64,000 nt of DNA from positions 24,947,681-25,011,680 of the forward strand of contig LS997562.1 in NCBI GenBank assembly GCA_000469685.2, in the 5' to 3' direction. Under the pieces are notes generated by a model, which did no database searches, was not told where the DNA came from, and was given only the letters and a program-made list of their open reading frames with translations. This DNA is from Haemonchus contortus (Eukaryota > Nematoda > Chromadorea > Rhabditida > Trichostrongylidae). Position numbers and translations under genes: made by a program. Within the stretch, counting starts at the first letter, position 1, and each line of letters opens with the position of its first letter. Shown in pieces: positions 46,220 through 58,789 of this stretch.

Positions 46220-47570
46220 GACACTCCAACGTGACACGGAAATGATAGAACAAAAGCACTCCTCAATTAGAACTGTACTGTTAGCCAGCCATCATACCCT
46301 ACACACAAAGAATTCCCGATAAAGAGTTAAGCTTCGTTATGCAGTCAAATGAAGTGACCAATCAGAAAACTTTTCAAAACTTGAACGATTTTTCCAGCAA
46401 ACAACGCCTGTGTTATAATTCACAAATCGCAATCCTCTGTCTGAACTATAATGACATGAATGACTAATATGGGCCATACGTATAATGCCTAGAGTTGGGG
46501 AAGGAAGTACCTTCCAGGAAATGATCACAAAACACGGAAACATCGGCTGCTTTCAGACTTCAACGACGCGCAGCGCTGGACACGTGTTGACAGCGCTGGA
46601 AGAGCGGAAGGAAGGCGTCGAATTGCAGTTATCGTTGCGTGCGCGCGGTCGGTTAGCATTGGAGCGATGAAAGAACCTTTTGGCTGATGATGCCGAGTAA
46701 TAAAAGAGGAACCGTATCGCAAAAGTTCCATAAAAGACATATCCATGCATACCGACTGGAACTTGAGCAATAAAACTCAGAAATTATAACGGGTTCATTT
46801 CATAGTGAACATCATAGAACTTTCGGTCCTCCTGCCATCAGTATGTGAGTGCTGGTCGCACATCCACAACAATTTTTTTGCAAAAAAATTTGGTTAATAG
46901 GTTATGATCGGTTGGTATACCGACGAAATTGAGCTCTTTGGTGGAAACACTGATTGAATAGGTTTACCAAAACTCAAAAGGACCTTCTTGATGCTAATGA
47001 GTAGTAATCGTTAACAGTTGCTGTTAACTGTCTTCTGTAACTCTATTATCCCCATTTATTGATTCCTTTTTGAATCTATCCATTCACATTCATATCATGT
47101 TCCGAAAGATGCTAATGTACCTTATTTTCATCTGCGGGTGGTTACACCTGGGAGCGCACATTGACCGGCGACTCGTTTTAAACATTTTCGATCATACTGT
47201 CTAAAAATAGCTGTGAGGAGTCAGTGAACAATGTAGTGACCAACCGACGCAACTGCTAGCCTTCCAGAGAAATGTTTTTTTACCTAAGCTTAGGGCAAGT
47301 AGAGCGCCGGCTACAGCATGTGGCAGTTCCAGGCGGCTGCCGTATCCTTTCGCTGGAAATTCGGACCTTTCAACGGCGCGATGAACGCGATTGAATGCGA
47401 CCGAGTCGATTGACTCTTCTCCCTTACAAGCTTTTTGCGGGGTGCGGTGTCTCCTCCCCGAAAATAGTGCGACGCATTCTCGTGGAAAAGACACCGCATC
47501 CCGAAAAAAGCTTGGATGGAAGAAGAATCAGTCGCTTATTGAATTCTGTGCACAAGTATGGCCAGTAATA
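46220..47570. other. Upstream of SURF6, no gene called
   Basis: Several 60-100-codon frames on both strands at 46.5-46.8 and 47.2-47.6 kb overlap each other and have no motifs. The SURF6 promoter presumably lies near 46.2-46.6 kb, but I see no defined element. Confidence 0.35.
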
Positions 47571-47579
47571 TGCTTCGTC

Positions 47580-48685
47580 CCATGTTTATTACCACTCGGA
47601 TCTCCCGGCTAAGCCGGCTTACCTCCTTCCTATGATAGAACTTTAAAAATCGGCTAATTGGCCCACTCCTTCGTAACAAATGATACTATTTCGAACGCGA
47701 AATATAGACAGGCGACTAACAGCGCTTACAAATGGTACTCAAAATGCGCTGATGCTTATGCCTATGATTAGAGGTCTCGATCTGTTATTTTTCCTCTTAA
47801 AAATGATATCCCATTGAAGATCCAACTGGTGAGCAACGAAAGCTTTGAATGGTTCTCGCAAATGTTGTCGACTCATAATAACACCATCATCAATAGTTTG
47901 TATCAATGAAGCTTCCATTCTCTACGGATTTATCATTGGATGAGAACCCGAGATTATTAGCGGTCGGATGAGGTTCACCAAGAATGATATCCAAACAAAA
48001 AGAAAAAGTGATTTTTTTATGGAGTAACAAACTTCGCTGGGGAACGGTCGTAATCTGGTAGCAAGAATGCATCAAATTTCATCTCCTTCTGTTTTAGTAC
48101 TCTCAATCGGTTCCTATCACTGCACTGACCCTTCTTGTCGAATGAAACATATCAAAGAATCAAAGTAAGATCGTAAATAACAAATGCGTTGGATTTATTT
48201 GGTCTTCTATAGTCCCATCCCATCCCACACCACCCACCAAATTGCCAAAGCTTCACCGTTAATATGAAGGGCGCTATATGTCTAGAGGTTCTCGCCTTCC
48301 ATGACTTCTTATCAGTCCCTATCACTTGTTATCATTACCTGTCACCAATCATTAATGTTCCCTTCACATCGGGCACCACCTGATCAAATGCCAAGGCTTC
48401 ATCGCTAATACGAAGGGAGTTACGGATCCCGTGGCTTTTGCATTTTAAGGCTTCTTATCAGTTCCTGTTGATTGTTATCACTTCCTGTCACCTACCATCA
48501 CTGTTCCCATAGTGCCGCCTATCTCTCTTTATTTGAATGCCTTAGCTGCAGTGGGACGGGAGTTATGAATTTTCGGTCGAACACACACTCACACACCCAT
48601 ACACATACACGCACATACACACACACTAATATACACTCACAGACACACTTAGTTGATTATATAAGTAGGATAGGCCTTCATCAAA
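47580..48685 (+). repeat. Long dispersed repeat, copy A
   Basis: Begins near CCGGCTAAGCCGGCTTACC, includes GGTCTCGATCTG (47777) and ATTAGCGGTCGGATGAG (~47956), then subunits with CTTATCAGT(C/T)CCT(A/G)T and TATGAAGG, a CA-rich microsatellite (48580-48650) and the ending TATATAAGTAGGATAG. Copy B at 49850-51610 has the same order. No ORF with recognisable motifs. Confidence 0.65.
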
Positions 48686-48689
48686 GTGC

Positions 48690-49845
48690 AGAACCTACGT
48701 ATCGCCCTCGACGTTGTTTGAAGCCCACGCCCCTAAATGATACGGGGTCCCGCATGACCCCGCATCATTTAGGGGCGTGAGCTAAGTTAGGGAGTTGTCT
48801 CAGACGGTGAAACGACGAAACAAATATTAGGATCGATACTCCGCCAGCAACGGAGTTCACAGACCGATGGAGCCTTAAATGGGCATGTACACATGAAAAA
48901 AAAAGACAATTCTTCTTGATGAATGGATGTAGTCGCGTCGTAGCTGCCGTGAGGGTTCGCGGGCTTTTGACAATTGATATGAAGGTGACATCATTGCGAA
49001 ATGAATAGAATTAGTAGCAATGAGAACGATATCACGAGTTTGTAGAAGATGAGAATCTTTTCACCTGTCAACCTTTCAACGCTTACCTGGTGGCCAGTAA
49101 TGGTCAAGTCGATAAACGCAATTATAAACGCGTTCGAAAGAACCCGCACACTATAGGGTCGTCAAAGTCAGCTAACTCATTCAAGTCAGTCCGAACAACG
49201 AGTTAAATGACACTGCTCTACCCCTGGGATCAACCCTTCAGGTTTGGGCCGATTTGGGCAGCGGGATGATATTGGTGTCTCATTGATTGATCATATTGAT
49301 TCATCGTTCATATTATTTACACATATGTAGCGTATGCATATGAAATATGTGTAGCGTTAGAAAATGTTTGAAAAAATAGTAAATGTAAGCAGTTAGTTGG
49401 AGTTGGGTATGGTCAAAATCTGTTCTAGGATCCCGCCGCTCTCGAGTATGTATTTCGGAAAACAGAAATTCCACAGTCGATCAAAGTGACCCATGATAGT
49501 GCTTGAAGATAACCCGCCACGAGACCGCAGCTCTAATGAGGCGGGTGTGTACACCACCGAATTCAATCTCTTTAATCTAACCACGAAACTAAAGAGGTGG
49601 CTCGGGGGTGCAAGAATAATTAGCTGGTACTTCTTGATATTTGAATTACTTCATAAGATTGCTGTTACCCCGCGTAAAGCCAAAAATGTGAACAGCGGGA
49701 GGATAAAAAGCTGTTTAAACATTTCTTCTCCCCACAATATTGTAAATGTTGCCATAGTAGGCTAACTTTGGCAGATTGGCAATAATAGTAGAGTTGAGTA
49801 TAATTTTGACCTTTGTTTTTTCGACTAATAAATAATAGATATGAC
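48690..49845. other. Intergenic stretch
   Basis: A short near-palindrome around 48735-48775 (CGCCCCTAAATGAT and its inverse ATCATTTAGGGGCG) is notable. Overlapping 63- and 90-codon frames at 49.4-49.8 kb have no motif. Confidence 0.4.
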
Positions 49846-49849
49846 CAGT

Positions 49850-51610
49850 CGGGGGGCCGCCCGGCTAACGCCGGGCTTCCCTCCTTCTTATGGTGTCGCC
49901 CAGCTTCGCCGGGCCGCTTTTCCTTCCTGTAGGAAATTTGCTACGTGAATAACACTTCGGATTCTCCTTTCTCTTTGAGAGCTCTACACCCTCAGTATTA
50001 GCTCCGAATTGGGAGCGATTTTAGTACTATTCCACTGTTACAACCCCAAAAACTATAAATTTTAGTTTTCGATGAAACTTCGCCCATAGGAGTAATCCGA
50101 TGTCCTGATAATGAATATGACCTTTATTTTTGGCGCTGGCGCCATTTGGCGCCGAGGGTGTTTCCACTAAATTTGCTGAAAACTTGCTTTTAGGGGTTAT
50201 TTGAGGTCCTGATAACGAATATAACATCCATTTCTGTGTCCTCAAACAACGAATAAATTTTTTATTGAGCCACATCGTCTCCCCTACAACCTGTATGTCT
50301 TGTCGTCGCGCCAAATAGCCTCAGCACGTAAAATGGTTGGTATATTTGTTATCAGGACCTCAAACAACCCCTAAACGCAATTTGGTGAGAACACCCTTGG
50401 CGCCAAATGGCGCCAGCGCCAAAAATGAAGGTCATATTCGTTATCAGGGCATCGGATTACCCCTACAGACAAAGTTTCATCGAAAATCAAAATTTTGAGT
50501 TTTTGGGGTTGTAATAGTGGAATAGTACCGCGATTCTTCTGTATTGTAATTAATTATATATAAATTAGAAGTCTCGATTCATTGCTCTTCATCCCGATAT
50601 TGTGTCACATTCATGGCTTAACTGATTGACAACCAATGTCTTGAATGGTACCCAGAAATGGATAATAACGCCTATCAGAGATGTCGCTATCAATGGAACA
50701 TTTTCTCCATGGATTTTTCATTAGTTGAGAATCCCAAATCATTAGCGGTCAGATGAGTTTAGTCACAAATGATATGTCACAAATTAAAAAGGAACTCTAC
50801 TCCATTGTGCCACAAAGCTTACGGCGTAATGGTCGTAGTTAAATAGCAAAAAATGAACACAATACTCATTTCGTTATGGAGAAATTTCTTTGATCGGTCG
50901 CTATTACAACATTTACAGCATTGAAGAGTCAGTGTTTGATCATAAATACCCTTTTGCTCTCTAAGGCCCCTCATCTGTTCTTATCAGCTGTTATCAGTTC
51001 CTGTCTCTTTGGAAAGGCTTCACTGTTGACACGAAGGGGATTGCAACGCTTGTTCGCTTGTTATTATCTGTCCTTATCACTAATTAACTTCGTTCCCTTT
51101 ACATCCTGCACTATCTACTGGAATGCTCAGTTGTTAGTATGAAAGACGTTGTGAACTTATTGGCTCTCGCCTCCTATCAGTTTCTATCAGTCTCTAACAG
51201 CTTTCCGAAGTGCCAAAGCTTTGCCGTTAACAGGAAGTAAGAAACGGTTTCTGTGGCCCTCGCCTTTCAAGGCTCTTTATCAACTCCTTTTAATTGTTAT
51301 CGGCATCAGTGTTCTTATCCTGCTTCCTGTACTGCTACCAATTTTGAACGCTTTGGGTCCACTGGAACAGGAGTTACGAATTTGTGACCTAAAATTTCTA
51401 TCGTGCACGCCCCGCCTCTGATCCTACTACCAGCCATACGTGTTTTCATGCCGCTCCCTGTACTACTACCAAATTTGAGCTTTCTAGGTCCACTGGAAAA
51501 GGCGTTAAGAATTTCCGGTCAAACACACACACCGACACACCGACACACCAACACACCAACACACCAACACACCAACAGACACACTTAGCGAATTATATAA
51601 AGTAGGATTA
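49850..51610 (+). repeat. Long dispersed repeat, copy B
   Basis: Same landmarks as copy A: GGCTAACGCCGGGC, AGTCTCGATTCATTG (50571), ATTAGCGGTCAGATGAG, the CTTATCAG subunits, a CACACACCGAC microsatellite (51525-51590) and ATATAAAGTAGGAT at the end. It is longer because it carries the foldback element 50024-50528. Confidence 0.6.
50024..50528. mobile_element. 505-bp foldback element with ~200-bp inverted arms
   Basis: The left arm begins GTACTATTCCACTGTTACAA and the right arm ends in its near reverse complement (GGTTGTAATAGTGGAATAGT then AC). Arms of about 200 bp share the internal palindrome GGCGCCATTTGGCGCC and CTGATAACGAATAT. Flanks read GCGATTTTA on the left and, after one base, GCGATTCTT on the right, an imperfect 8-9-bp duplication. 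Long arms plus such a duplication suggest a Mutator-like non-autonomous element. No ORF of note. Confidence 0.7.
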
Positions 51611-51619
51611 TTAATGAGG

Positions 51620-52870
51620 TGTGTGTGCACGAACTAGTACCTTGTTGTTAGTGCCTATGAATGGGTTAGGAAAGCTACAGTTTTCTTCAGTTGTGGTGTT
51701 ATCCAAAATTGAGTACTTTGTATTCATGATTAACAAAACAATTGGTGGTTTTTCTCAGTGGTTTACGGCGCCAAGATGAAAGGTAAGGGTGAGGGTGTTG
51801 CTTACGATGCCCTAAAGTTCCTATGCAAATACTCTGGGCATACAGTGGACTCCAGTGATTTAAAGTACTCTCGGCCATTACATTGGATCTGTACGGTTAC
51901 ATACATGTTGAATCTGTAAGAACGGTTCTACGTGGCGTGAGCGAGATATATATCGATTCCTAATTCGCGGTTAGGCTCTATAGTTTTTCGGTCCTTTTTC
52001 ACAGAATTTCCGCAAAATTCAGTAAGAATCTTGCCTACATTACTTCTACTTGAACTTTTGCGAGTTGCTTCAGGCAATGGCGGCCTGACGAAATCCTTTG
52101 CTTCTGTCACGCCGTTATTGCCTGACAGGAAGGGATTACAGATATTCGTAATGCCGTCATCTCGTAAAATACTTTTGATTTGATCTAAGAATAACGCTTT
52201 ACCGTATAAGGTCGACCCAAATAATGTCTTTGCAATATGAAGGCCTGAGAGCGTTTTCGCCATGCAATTTCGACTCAATATTGATCCATGGTAAAGGTGT
52301 AACCCTACTAGAATGTGAGGACGTTAGTTTCTCCTTTGAGCTTTGAGTTCGCCAAGCAGCTATTGTTTTATATCAAGACATTGATATCTGTGCTAGTGAG
52401 TTTGATGCTGGAAAATCCAGTCGTAAGCGCTGGTTTTGTTTGAGCCCTCAGGTCGAGTTCATCTACAAACGCAGTGCCTACTTTGGCAGCTACTACGTGA
52501 CTTTGAAGACTGTCAATTCCACCAATACCCGCATTGTGCATGTTTCGCTTATGGATTTAGAGAGAGTGAACCGTGCAGCAACTCCCACTTCTGTTACTGT
52601 CTTTTGGGCCCCAAAACCAAAAAGAGTACTTTTCGTACTTGTTTGATTCCACAAGCTCCTTCGGCAGTCATTAAGATAGCCTTGTTCTACAATTGAGGTT
52701 GATTCGGTTTTCTTCCCCATATCAGCATGAGTATTACACAAGTTCCCGATCTTGTCGAGCCACACTGATTTCCTTGGCCGTTACTAACGCTACTCTGCTG
52801 ATTGGACTGAGGTCTAAATGGCTCAGCTATGTGCTTCCATTGTGTAGGATTATGGGTTTCACGATGCATC
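51620..52870. other. Intergenic stretch with doubtful ORFs
   Basis: A 116-codon minus-strand frame at 52278-51928 and an overlapping pair of plus-strand frames at 52436-52696 have no family I can name. Confidence 0.35.
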
Positions 52871-52878
52871 CTCGAACT

Positions 52879-52968
52879 CCGTTCCTAGAATCACTTTGCA
52901 AGGGTTCATGGAATCGTTTTGTTCCGTTCCTGGAATCGCTTTCCAAGGGTACCTGGAATCGTTTTGCA
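52879..52968 (+). repeat. 45-bp unit, two tandem copies
   Basis: CCGTTCCTAGAATCACTTTG.. and CCGTTCCTGGAATCGCTTTC.. are head to tail; each also repeats GGAATCG internally. A frame through it gives a 15-residue repeat (PFLESLSKGTWNRF), but no gene context supports translation. Confidence 0.7.
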
Positions 52969-53169
52969 CCGTCTTCATGTTTTTGTCGGTCTTGACGCAT
53001 AAAGACGGGTGGTGCTTTCCACTATATCGGAACGATTGTAGACAAGGGTCTTGAAGAATCCCAGAACACTGGCACTACCTAGCCATATTTCCTTCTACTA
53101 TGATGTTTGGCGGGGTGCTATTTTTCGATACACTTTCAGTATTCCTTCCCGAGCTGCTTCCTGGTCTGT

Positions 53170-53575
53170 GCTCTCATTTATAGACCCCTTTTTTCTACAT
53201 CAATCGATCGTAGGTTTGAGGCACCGTGCGAAGTGTAGCCCAACTCAATGGCCATCCTGTTCCGAGCACAGTCCCATCATGCCCCCAGTATTCCTACCAA
53301 ATCTAGACGCTCTAGGTCGGCGGGGGCAGGAGTGACTTCCTTCCGCTTTACATTTATCTCGCACAAACCCCGCCTCTTGTGGGCGAGGTACGGTCCTCCA
53401 TACACCATAAGTGTTCCCATCCTGCTCCCAGTACTCCTTCCAAATTTGAACGTTTTAGGTGTTCGGGGACAGGAGACGAATTACCGGTCGGGTACACAAA
53501 CTTACACACACAAACACCCGCACACACCCACACACAAACACAGACATTAGCGTGTTATATGTAGGATATGAGACG
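53170..53575 (+). repeat. Dispersed repeat (CTCTAGGT family)
   Basis: Two subunits with CCTACCAAATCTAGACGC or CCTTCCAAATTTGAACG, a G-rich box, CCCCGCCTCTTGTGGGCGAG, and a terminal CA-rich microsatellite (53505-53550) followed by TTATATGTAGGATATG. Confidence 0.6.
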
Positions 53576-53579
53576 CAAA

Positions 53580-54180
53580 TTTTAATCATCAATGTGTATC
53601 ATCCAAACTGGACAAAGAAATCAAGAATATGCATTCGGACAATTCAACAATTCAAAAAAAGCTGCAGATCTAACTGCAACATCTAGTGTCATGAATCAAA
53701 AATGGATCTACAGATGGTTTCGCTTCTTTCTTTTCGTGTTTCTTGAATCTCTTTCAATTCGAGAAGTCCCTAGAAAAATGACATCTTTATGACAATTTAA
53801 GCACTCGTGTTATTTTTAAAGAAGATCATACCCATTTCTTCATACTTGTGCTTTTGTAGGATTATTTCTTTTCTTCCGACAAGGTCGCCTCTAAATGTCT
53901 AAATTACGCGCCTCTCCCAATCTTACATAACCTCATCTTAACTAATGAGGATAGAGGAACAAAATGGAATTGTAATAGAAAAATAGGTTTATCTAAGGAG
54001 AACTTAAAAAATCCGTAAATTCAAGAGTTTTACTACCATGCAGGACAGAAATATTCACTAACTTTATTATTACAATTCGTGTAAGTTGTCAAAAAAGGTG
54101 GAAAACATCGGATTTTAATCTATAGAATCCAGGTACAGAGTATTTATGTATTTTGAGAAGGTGCGCACGAACGAATAGTG
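53580..54180. other. Non-coding stretch
   Basis: AT-rich; no gene recognised. Confidence 0.4.
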
Positions 54181-54187
54181 AGAAGTA

Positions 54188-55434
54188 TTAGGTTGTAAGG
54201 AAAGTTCTGGAATTAAAATTTTGGCGGCTGTTCATTCAGACTAATCGACATATTGTGCTCCTCAAGTAAGACATTAGTAGCTCTTTCTGTCATAGCGCTT
54301 CCTCCAGAATCTGTAAGGTTTTGGAATTTTTAGGAGGTTTTTTCGGCAGAACGGATAAGACGACTTTTTGAATGGTTTTAATTCACGAGTTAAAACTTGG
54401 TCGAACTACGAAGGCAGCCACAAACATCAATTTTACATGGGGAGAAGGCACTGCATCATAGCGAACGGTCTGTCGCTGGTTCCAGAAGTTAAGAAGTGGA
54501 GACGAGTCACTGAAAGACGATGAGAGAATTGGTCGACCATTGTTAGTTGATCACGATGTTTTGCTAAGAGCAGTCGAAGAAGATTGACGTCAACCTTTGA
54601 GAGAGATTGCCAAGAAGACGGTTGTCCCCCACACACTTCTCGCTGCCCTCAGCTAGGAATGGTGAAGAAGCTTGACAAGTGGGTGCCGCACGAACTCACG
54701 GCGCAGCAACAATTGAAGCGCTCAGAGGTTTCAGATTCGCTGTTGAGAAGGAATGATGTTGAGCCTTTTCTCCATCGTATTGTAACGTGTGATGAAAAAT
54801 GGATCTTGTATGATAATTGGAAGCGTTCTGCTCAGTGGGTGGGTCAAGATGAGCCTCCAAAACATTTCCCAAACCAAGTTTACACGTCACGAATAAAGTG
54901 ATCACAGTTTGTGGTCCAGGTATGAATTAATTCACTACGCCTTTCTTCCTCCCAGTCGAACCATCACCCCACAGCCCTATTGTGATCAAATTCACGAGAA
55001 GTACACGAAACTGGAGTAAATGCAGCCAGCACTAATCAATCGTCACGGTCTACTGCTGTTGCACGACGATGCACAACTGTATGTGTCACAAACTGCCTTC
55101 CAGAAGCTGAACAAGCTGCGAATCGAGCTCTCCCTCAATCATTCTACTCACCAGACCTGTCACCAACTGACTACCATTTATTCGAACATCTGGGCAACTT
55201 CTTAAAGGAACTAGTATTCAAAAATCAAGGCGACGTGGAAGCTGCCTTTCTCGAAATCTTGGAATCCAGATCTCCGGACTTTCATAAGAATGGGATAAAC
55301 AGACTTGTATCACGCTGGCGAAAATGTGTGGAATTGAATGGGGCTTATTTTGAAAAAAAATGTTCACTTTGAGATGAGTTATAACGTTTTGAAAGTTGGC
55401 TGACAAAACGGCCAAAACTTCCCTTACAACCTAA
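54188..55434 (+). mobile_element. mariner element, 1247 bp, defective
   Basis: Terminal inverted repeats begin TTAGGTTGTAAGGAAAGTT and end in CCTTACAACCTA A-type inverse at 55434; TA on both sides. The transposase is readable in pieces: the N-terminal helix-turn-helix part (HELKLGRTTKAATNINFTWG) near 54380, the linker motif MVKKLDKWVPHEL, the first catalytic Asp in VTCDEKWILYDNWKRSAQW (54790), the second in LLLHDDAQLYVSQ (55060) and the third in YSPDLSPTDYHLF (55150). DD34D type. At least four stops or shifts abolish function. WVPHEL and the Hsmar/cecropia-like ends place it near the cecropia group. Confidence 0.85.
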
Positions 55435-55687
55435 TATTTCGATGCACGTAATGCAAAAGGGAAGGAGAAATTAGACCGTTTTTAAAACATTTCACCGGAA
55501 CTTCGACTATGGGTTTCGAAGGCCTATATGAAACCTTATTCCTTTGCTGCGACATCCTCCGAAATATGCCTCACCAGTTAGCATTCATCAACGAATTTTC
55601 ATTTTCTCGAAGTGGAAACAACGAAGGGCAGGGGTGAATGCTTTAAATTTCCAATTTCTCCAATTTAAGTTGAGTCGGACACGGGTA

Positions 55688-56217
55688 TACAGTAGCGCTC
55701 AAAAGTCTCCGGTGAAATGCTTTGACGCTTTTTCGTTTATAACTTTTTTCTTAGTAGACCGAATGACACGAAATTTGGATATATCTAACTAGAGCATATT
55801 TCACCCTACCCAACCCTATTTCACTGCAAAGCTACAATATTTATAGGTAGAGTAAGGTGTTTGTTGCGGTAGCACATTTTGCTAAAATTAAAGTTGTTGG
55901 CGTCTGCACTTATTCGCACCTTATGTGCGTTTTTCTCATCTATTGTGATCGGCCCTACCGCTCGTACACTTTCGACATGATAAAAAGGAAAGAGATTCTG
56001 GAAGGACCATCATCTGCATTTTCAGTCGATTTTGAGTTCATGCTCTTTGGAATATCTGGAGCACGATCAGATTGCAGGTTAATAGTGGTAAATATTCACA
56101 ATACATCCACGCTCCGAATATAGAAATTTCGCTTGATTGGACCCAGTAGGAAAGAAGTTACGACTGAAAAGTGCGGCTGAAGAACCATTTCAACGCAGAC
56201 TTTTGAGCGCTACTGTA
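55688..56217. mobile_element. CAGT-ended MITE, copy 2
   Basis: Ends TACAGTAGCGCTCAAAAGTC and GACTTTTGAGCGCTACTGTA are inverted, with TA at each border. The interior is the reverse complement of copy 1 at 36127-36644; shared landmarks are GGAAGGACCATCAT and ATATCTGGA. 530 bp, no ORF. Confidence 0.78.
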
Positions 56218-56293
56218 CATACGCAGCTCTATCCGAAGTAGCCCATTGCTGAGCATCGACTGCTCAGATCGTTGCTTATAAAGTTGCGGAGGA

Positions 56294-57080
56294 GTGAGGC
56301 AACGAAAAATTAACAGTAGCACACAGCAAAAATTCGACGCACTTGCAAAAGCTGTTCTTTCAAGCCTTGTACATGGAGCAATCTCTCCCTTCACCAGAGA
56401 GCACTTGGAAGAGGTTGCAATTAAATCGCAGGTGAAATTCGATTACCCAAAAGCTGTAGGATTTATGGATGGAAAGCACAAAGATCAAGGTAAAAACCGC
56501 AAGCAACTCCGAGAAAATATTAATATTAAATTGCAGCAGCCTGCCCACTCTGAAGGGTTATATTTAAACTACAAAGGTACACACCTCATCATCTTGCTCG
56601 CCCCGGTGGATTGCGATCACCGCATTACCGCCTTTGATGTCGAGAGCCAATCGTATGGGAAATGCAAGAGTTCACCGGAGGTCGAACATAAAGGCAAGCA
56701 ACGAATAACAAGTGCCTCCGAAACCACTAGATACGACCACTCCAGAGACTGATCGACAACAACGATCATTTGTCCCCTCCCGCACGACTTGGGAAATGTT
56801 GGCACGGTGCAGTTCCACATATTGGTGGACCGTAGTTTCGCGCAGTGGTACCGCTTCGTCCAACCACATACACTTGGCATATCAATGCGAAGCACAGGGG
56901 ATAAATGCTGGTTTTTCTTATTGCTTTCGACAAACTACTTTTCTCTAACCCGGTACCCGGCGATAGGGGTGTATCCAGACCACCATACGGATAGAGCCAA
57001 CCCACGCTGCAGTTGGATGGCGGAATCTGGATATGGAAAGGCTACCATCTGCGATTCGAGAGCTGGACCCACTCGAAGAT
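56294..57080 (+). pseudogene. PIF/Harbinger-type transposase relic
   Basis: Frames read KFDYPKAVGFMDGKH, then after an odd insert SEGLYLNYKGTHLIILLAPVDCDHRITAFDVES and, past a shift, VQFHILVDRSFAQWYRFVQPH. The order (P.AVGF.DGKH, NYKG..., LLA.VD.D, then a D...F block) is that of the DDE_4 nuclease of PIF/Harbinger elements. The insert between the first two blocks looks like an unspliced intron (GTAAAAACC to ATTGCAG), but it does not restore the frame. Catalytic D in the first block and in VDCD survive. No termini were identified. Confidence 0.5.
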
Positions 57081-57299
57081 GAAGCGCAAGAGGTGGAATG
57101 AGAAGTGCCAAGTGCAGTGCGAGCAAGTGAAATAGTGAGAACCTACTACGATACTCGTTAATCGTTTCCATCAGTCATACCTGATGCGCAATCCCTGATT
57201 TTTTCGTGGATTCCTTTCTCCCGATATAATTTGAATATTCAATTCGCAATTTTTATAGAAACCAATCGGATCGCTCTCCTCCTTCTCGTGTAGAGTTGG

Positions 57300-58520
57300 C
57301 CTGCAGCCCACGTCTCTCCCAGATTCGGCACAGAAGGAGAGGAGTTATAAATTTTTGACCGAACACGCACTCACTCACTGCCTGCCTGTCATTGCGTGCC
57401 TTGCTTGCCATTGCAAATTCCAGCTCAACTCATACCTGGTTCATTTCACTCTTCTTTCATCTTCAGTCGTCTCACCTGCCACAAGCACTCCCATATGTCG
57501 CCTGCACCCCTGACAAACTTGGAAGCCTCTGGTCCATGTTAGGTTTTCGGGCACGCCCCACTACTGTCAGTAGATTCTAGTCGTACCCCCTACCGACAAC
57601 ATTCCCATGCTGCCCCTATACTCTTGTCAAATTATTTAGAACGATCTAAGCCAAAGTTCATTATTTATGCGCACGCCCCACCTCTGTATGTGGAGTCTAG
57701 TCGTACCACCCACCTACAGTGTTTCTATCCTGTTACCTGCACTCCTACAGAACTTCAACGCTCTAGGTCCACGGGAACAGGAATTATGAGTTTCCAGGTA
57801 ACACACACACCGGCGCACACCGACACACATAGACCTATAATCGCTGCTTACCTTTTCTTTTCGAAGAACATGAGTAGCCACATATCGTGTAGTACAAATC
57901 GAAACAGGTCAAAATCGGTTGCCACTATCGATCGTTACGTTTACAGCTATAGTCCCCCCACATGTCTTCATCTTCCTTGGAGTTGGAACACTGTGCCACT
58001 AAAGGGAAGAAAGTGGCCACTTATCCTTCAATTACACAGCGGATAGGTGTAGCAAATCGGTATATCGGCCAACATCCCTTCAGCTTACGTCTCATCACAC
58101 GTGAACCCCACGTCTGTAGTGAGCAACGCATTGAAGCTGGAAAGCTTTCGAACAGGATCGCCTGCTTGGGATTCCACGCCCTCCCGTAGTCCAGACTTGT
58201 CGCCTGGACTGCATCCCTTGCGAATTTGAACGCTCTGGCATAGAAGAGCAATTTTTGGCACGCCCTACCTCCAGTGAGTCTAGTCCTGTCACTTGCCATC
58301 AGGGTCTCATCCTGCCGCCTGCATTCCTTCGAACGCTCTATTCTGAAGTAGCAATTTTCGTGCATGCTTCACATGCCTCCGAAAGGACAGACTCTGCTCC
58401 TGCCACATACCTTCAGGGTTCCCTTTCTCTCTTTTAGTTCGACCAAATCTGAACATCTGAGGTACACAGGAATATAGGAATAAGGTAACTCCATTGAAAC
58501 CACTTATCACACTCCACGCC
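57300..58520 (+). repeat. Dispersed repeat cluster (CTCTAGGT family)
   Basis: Five or six degenerate subunits with a GCCCC(A/C)C(C/G)TC box, GAACG(A)TCT and (A/G)TTATGA(A/G)TTT. The best, at 57725-57800, has AACGCTCTAGGTCCACGGG. A CA-rich run ends the third subunit at 57800-57830. Confidence 0.5.
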
Positions 58521-58789
58521 CTCCATGAGTGGAGCTAAGATAAGTAATTTGACTTTTGACTAATTTGACTTGAATTCCCAAGTAATTTGACTCATTATAA
58601 CGTTTCTCATACTGGCTAATCTGTTAAATTCTATTTCGGGAAAGCAACCTAATAGGTGGTGATAAAAGGACCAAAAGACAAACAGCCGTATGGACATTTG
58701 TCGTTTACATAAGACCACCGATGGATACCGTTCTTCTTCTATAGACTGACGATTACTTTTTCTGCGTTTGAAAACGATCTAGAACAGAG

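Noticed and set aside
48580..48650. CA-rich microsatellites here and near 51530, 53510 and 57805
   Set aside because: They are parts of one dispersed repeat family, not independent signals.
52436..52696. Overlapping plus-strand ORFs, one vaguely like an MSP/VAP beta-sandwich strand pattern
   Set aside because: Similarity is too weak, no splice context, and two frames compete; I do not call a gene.
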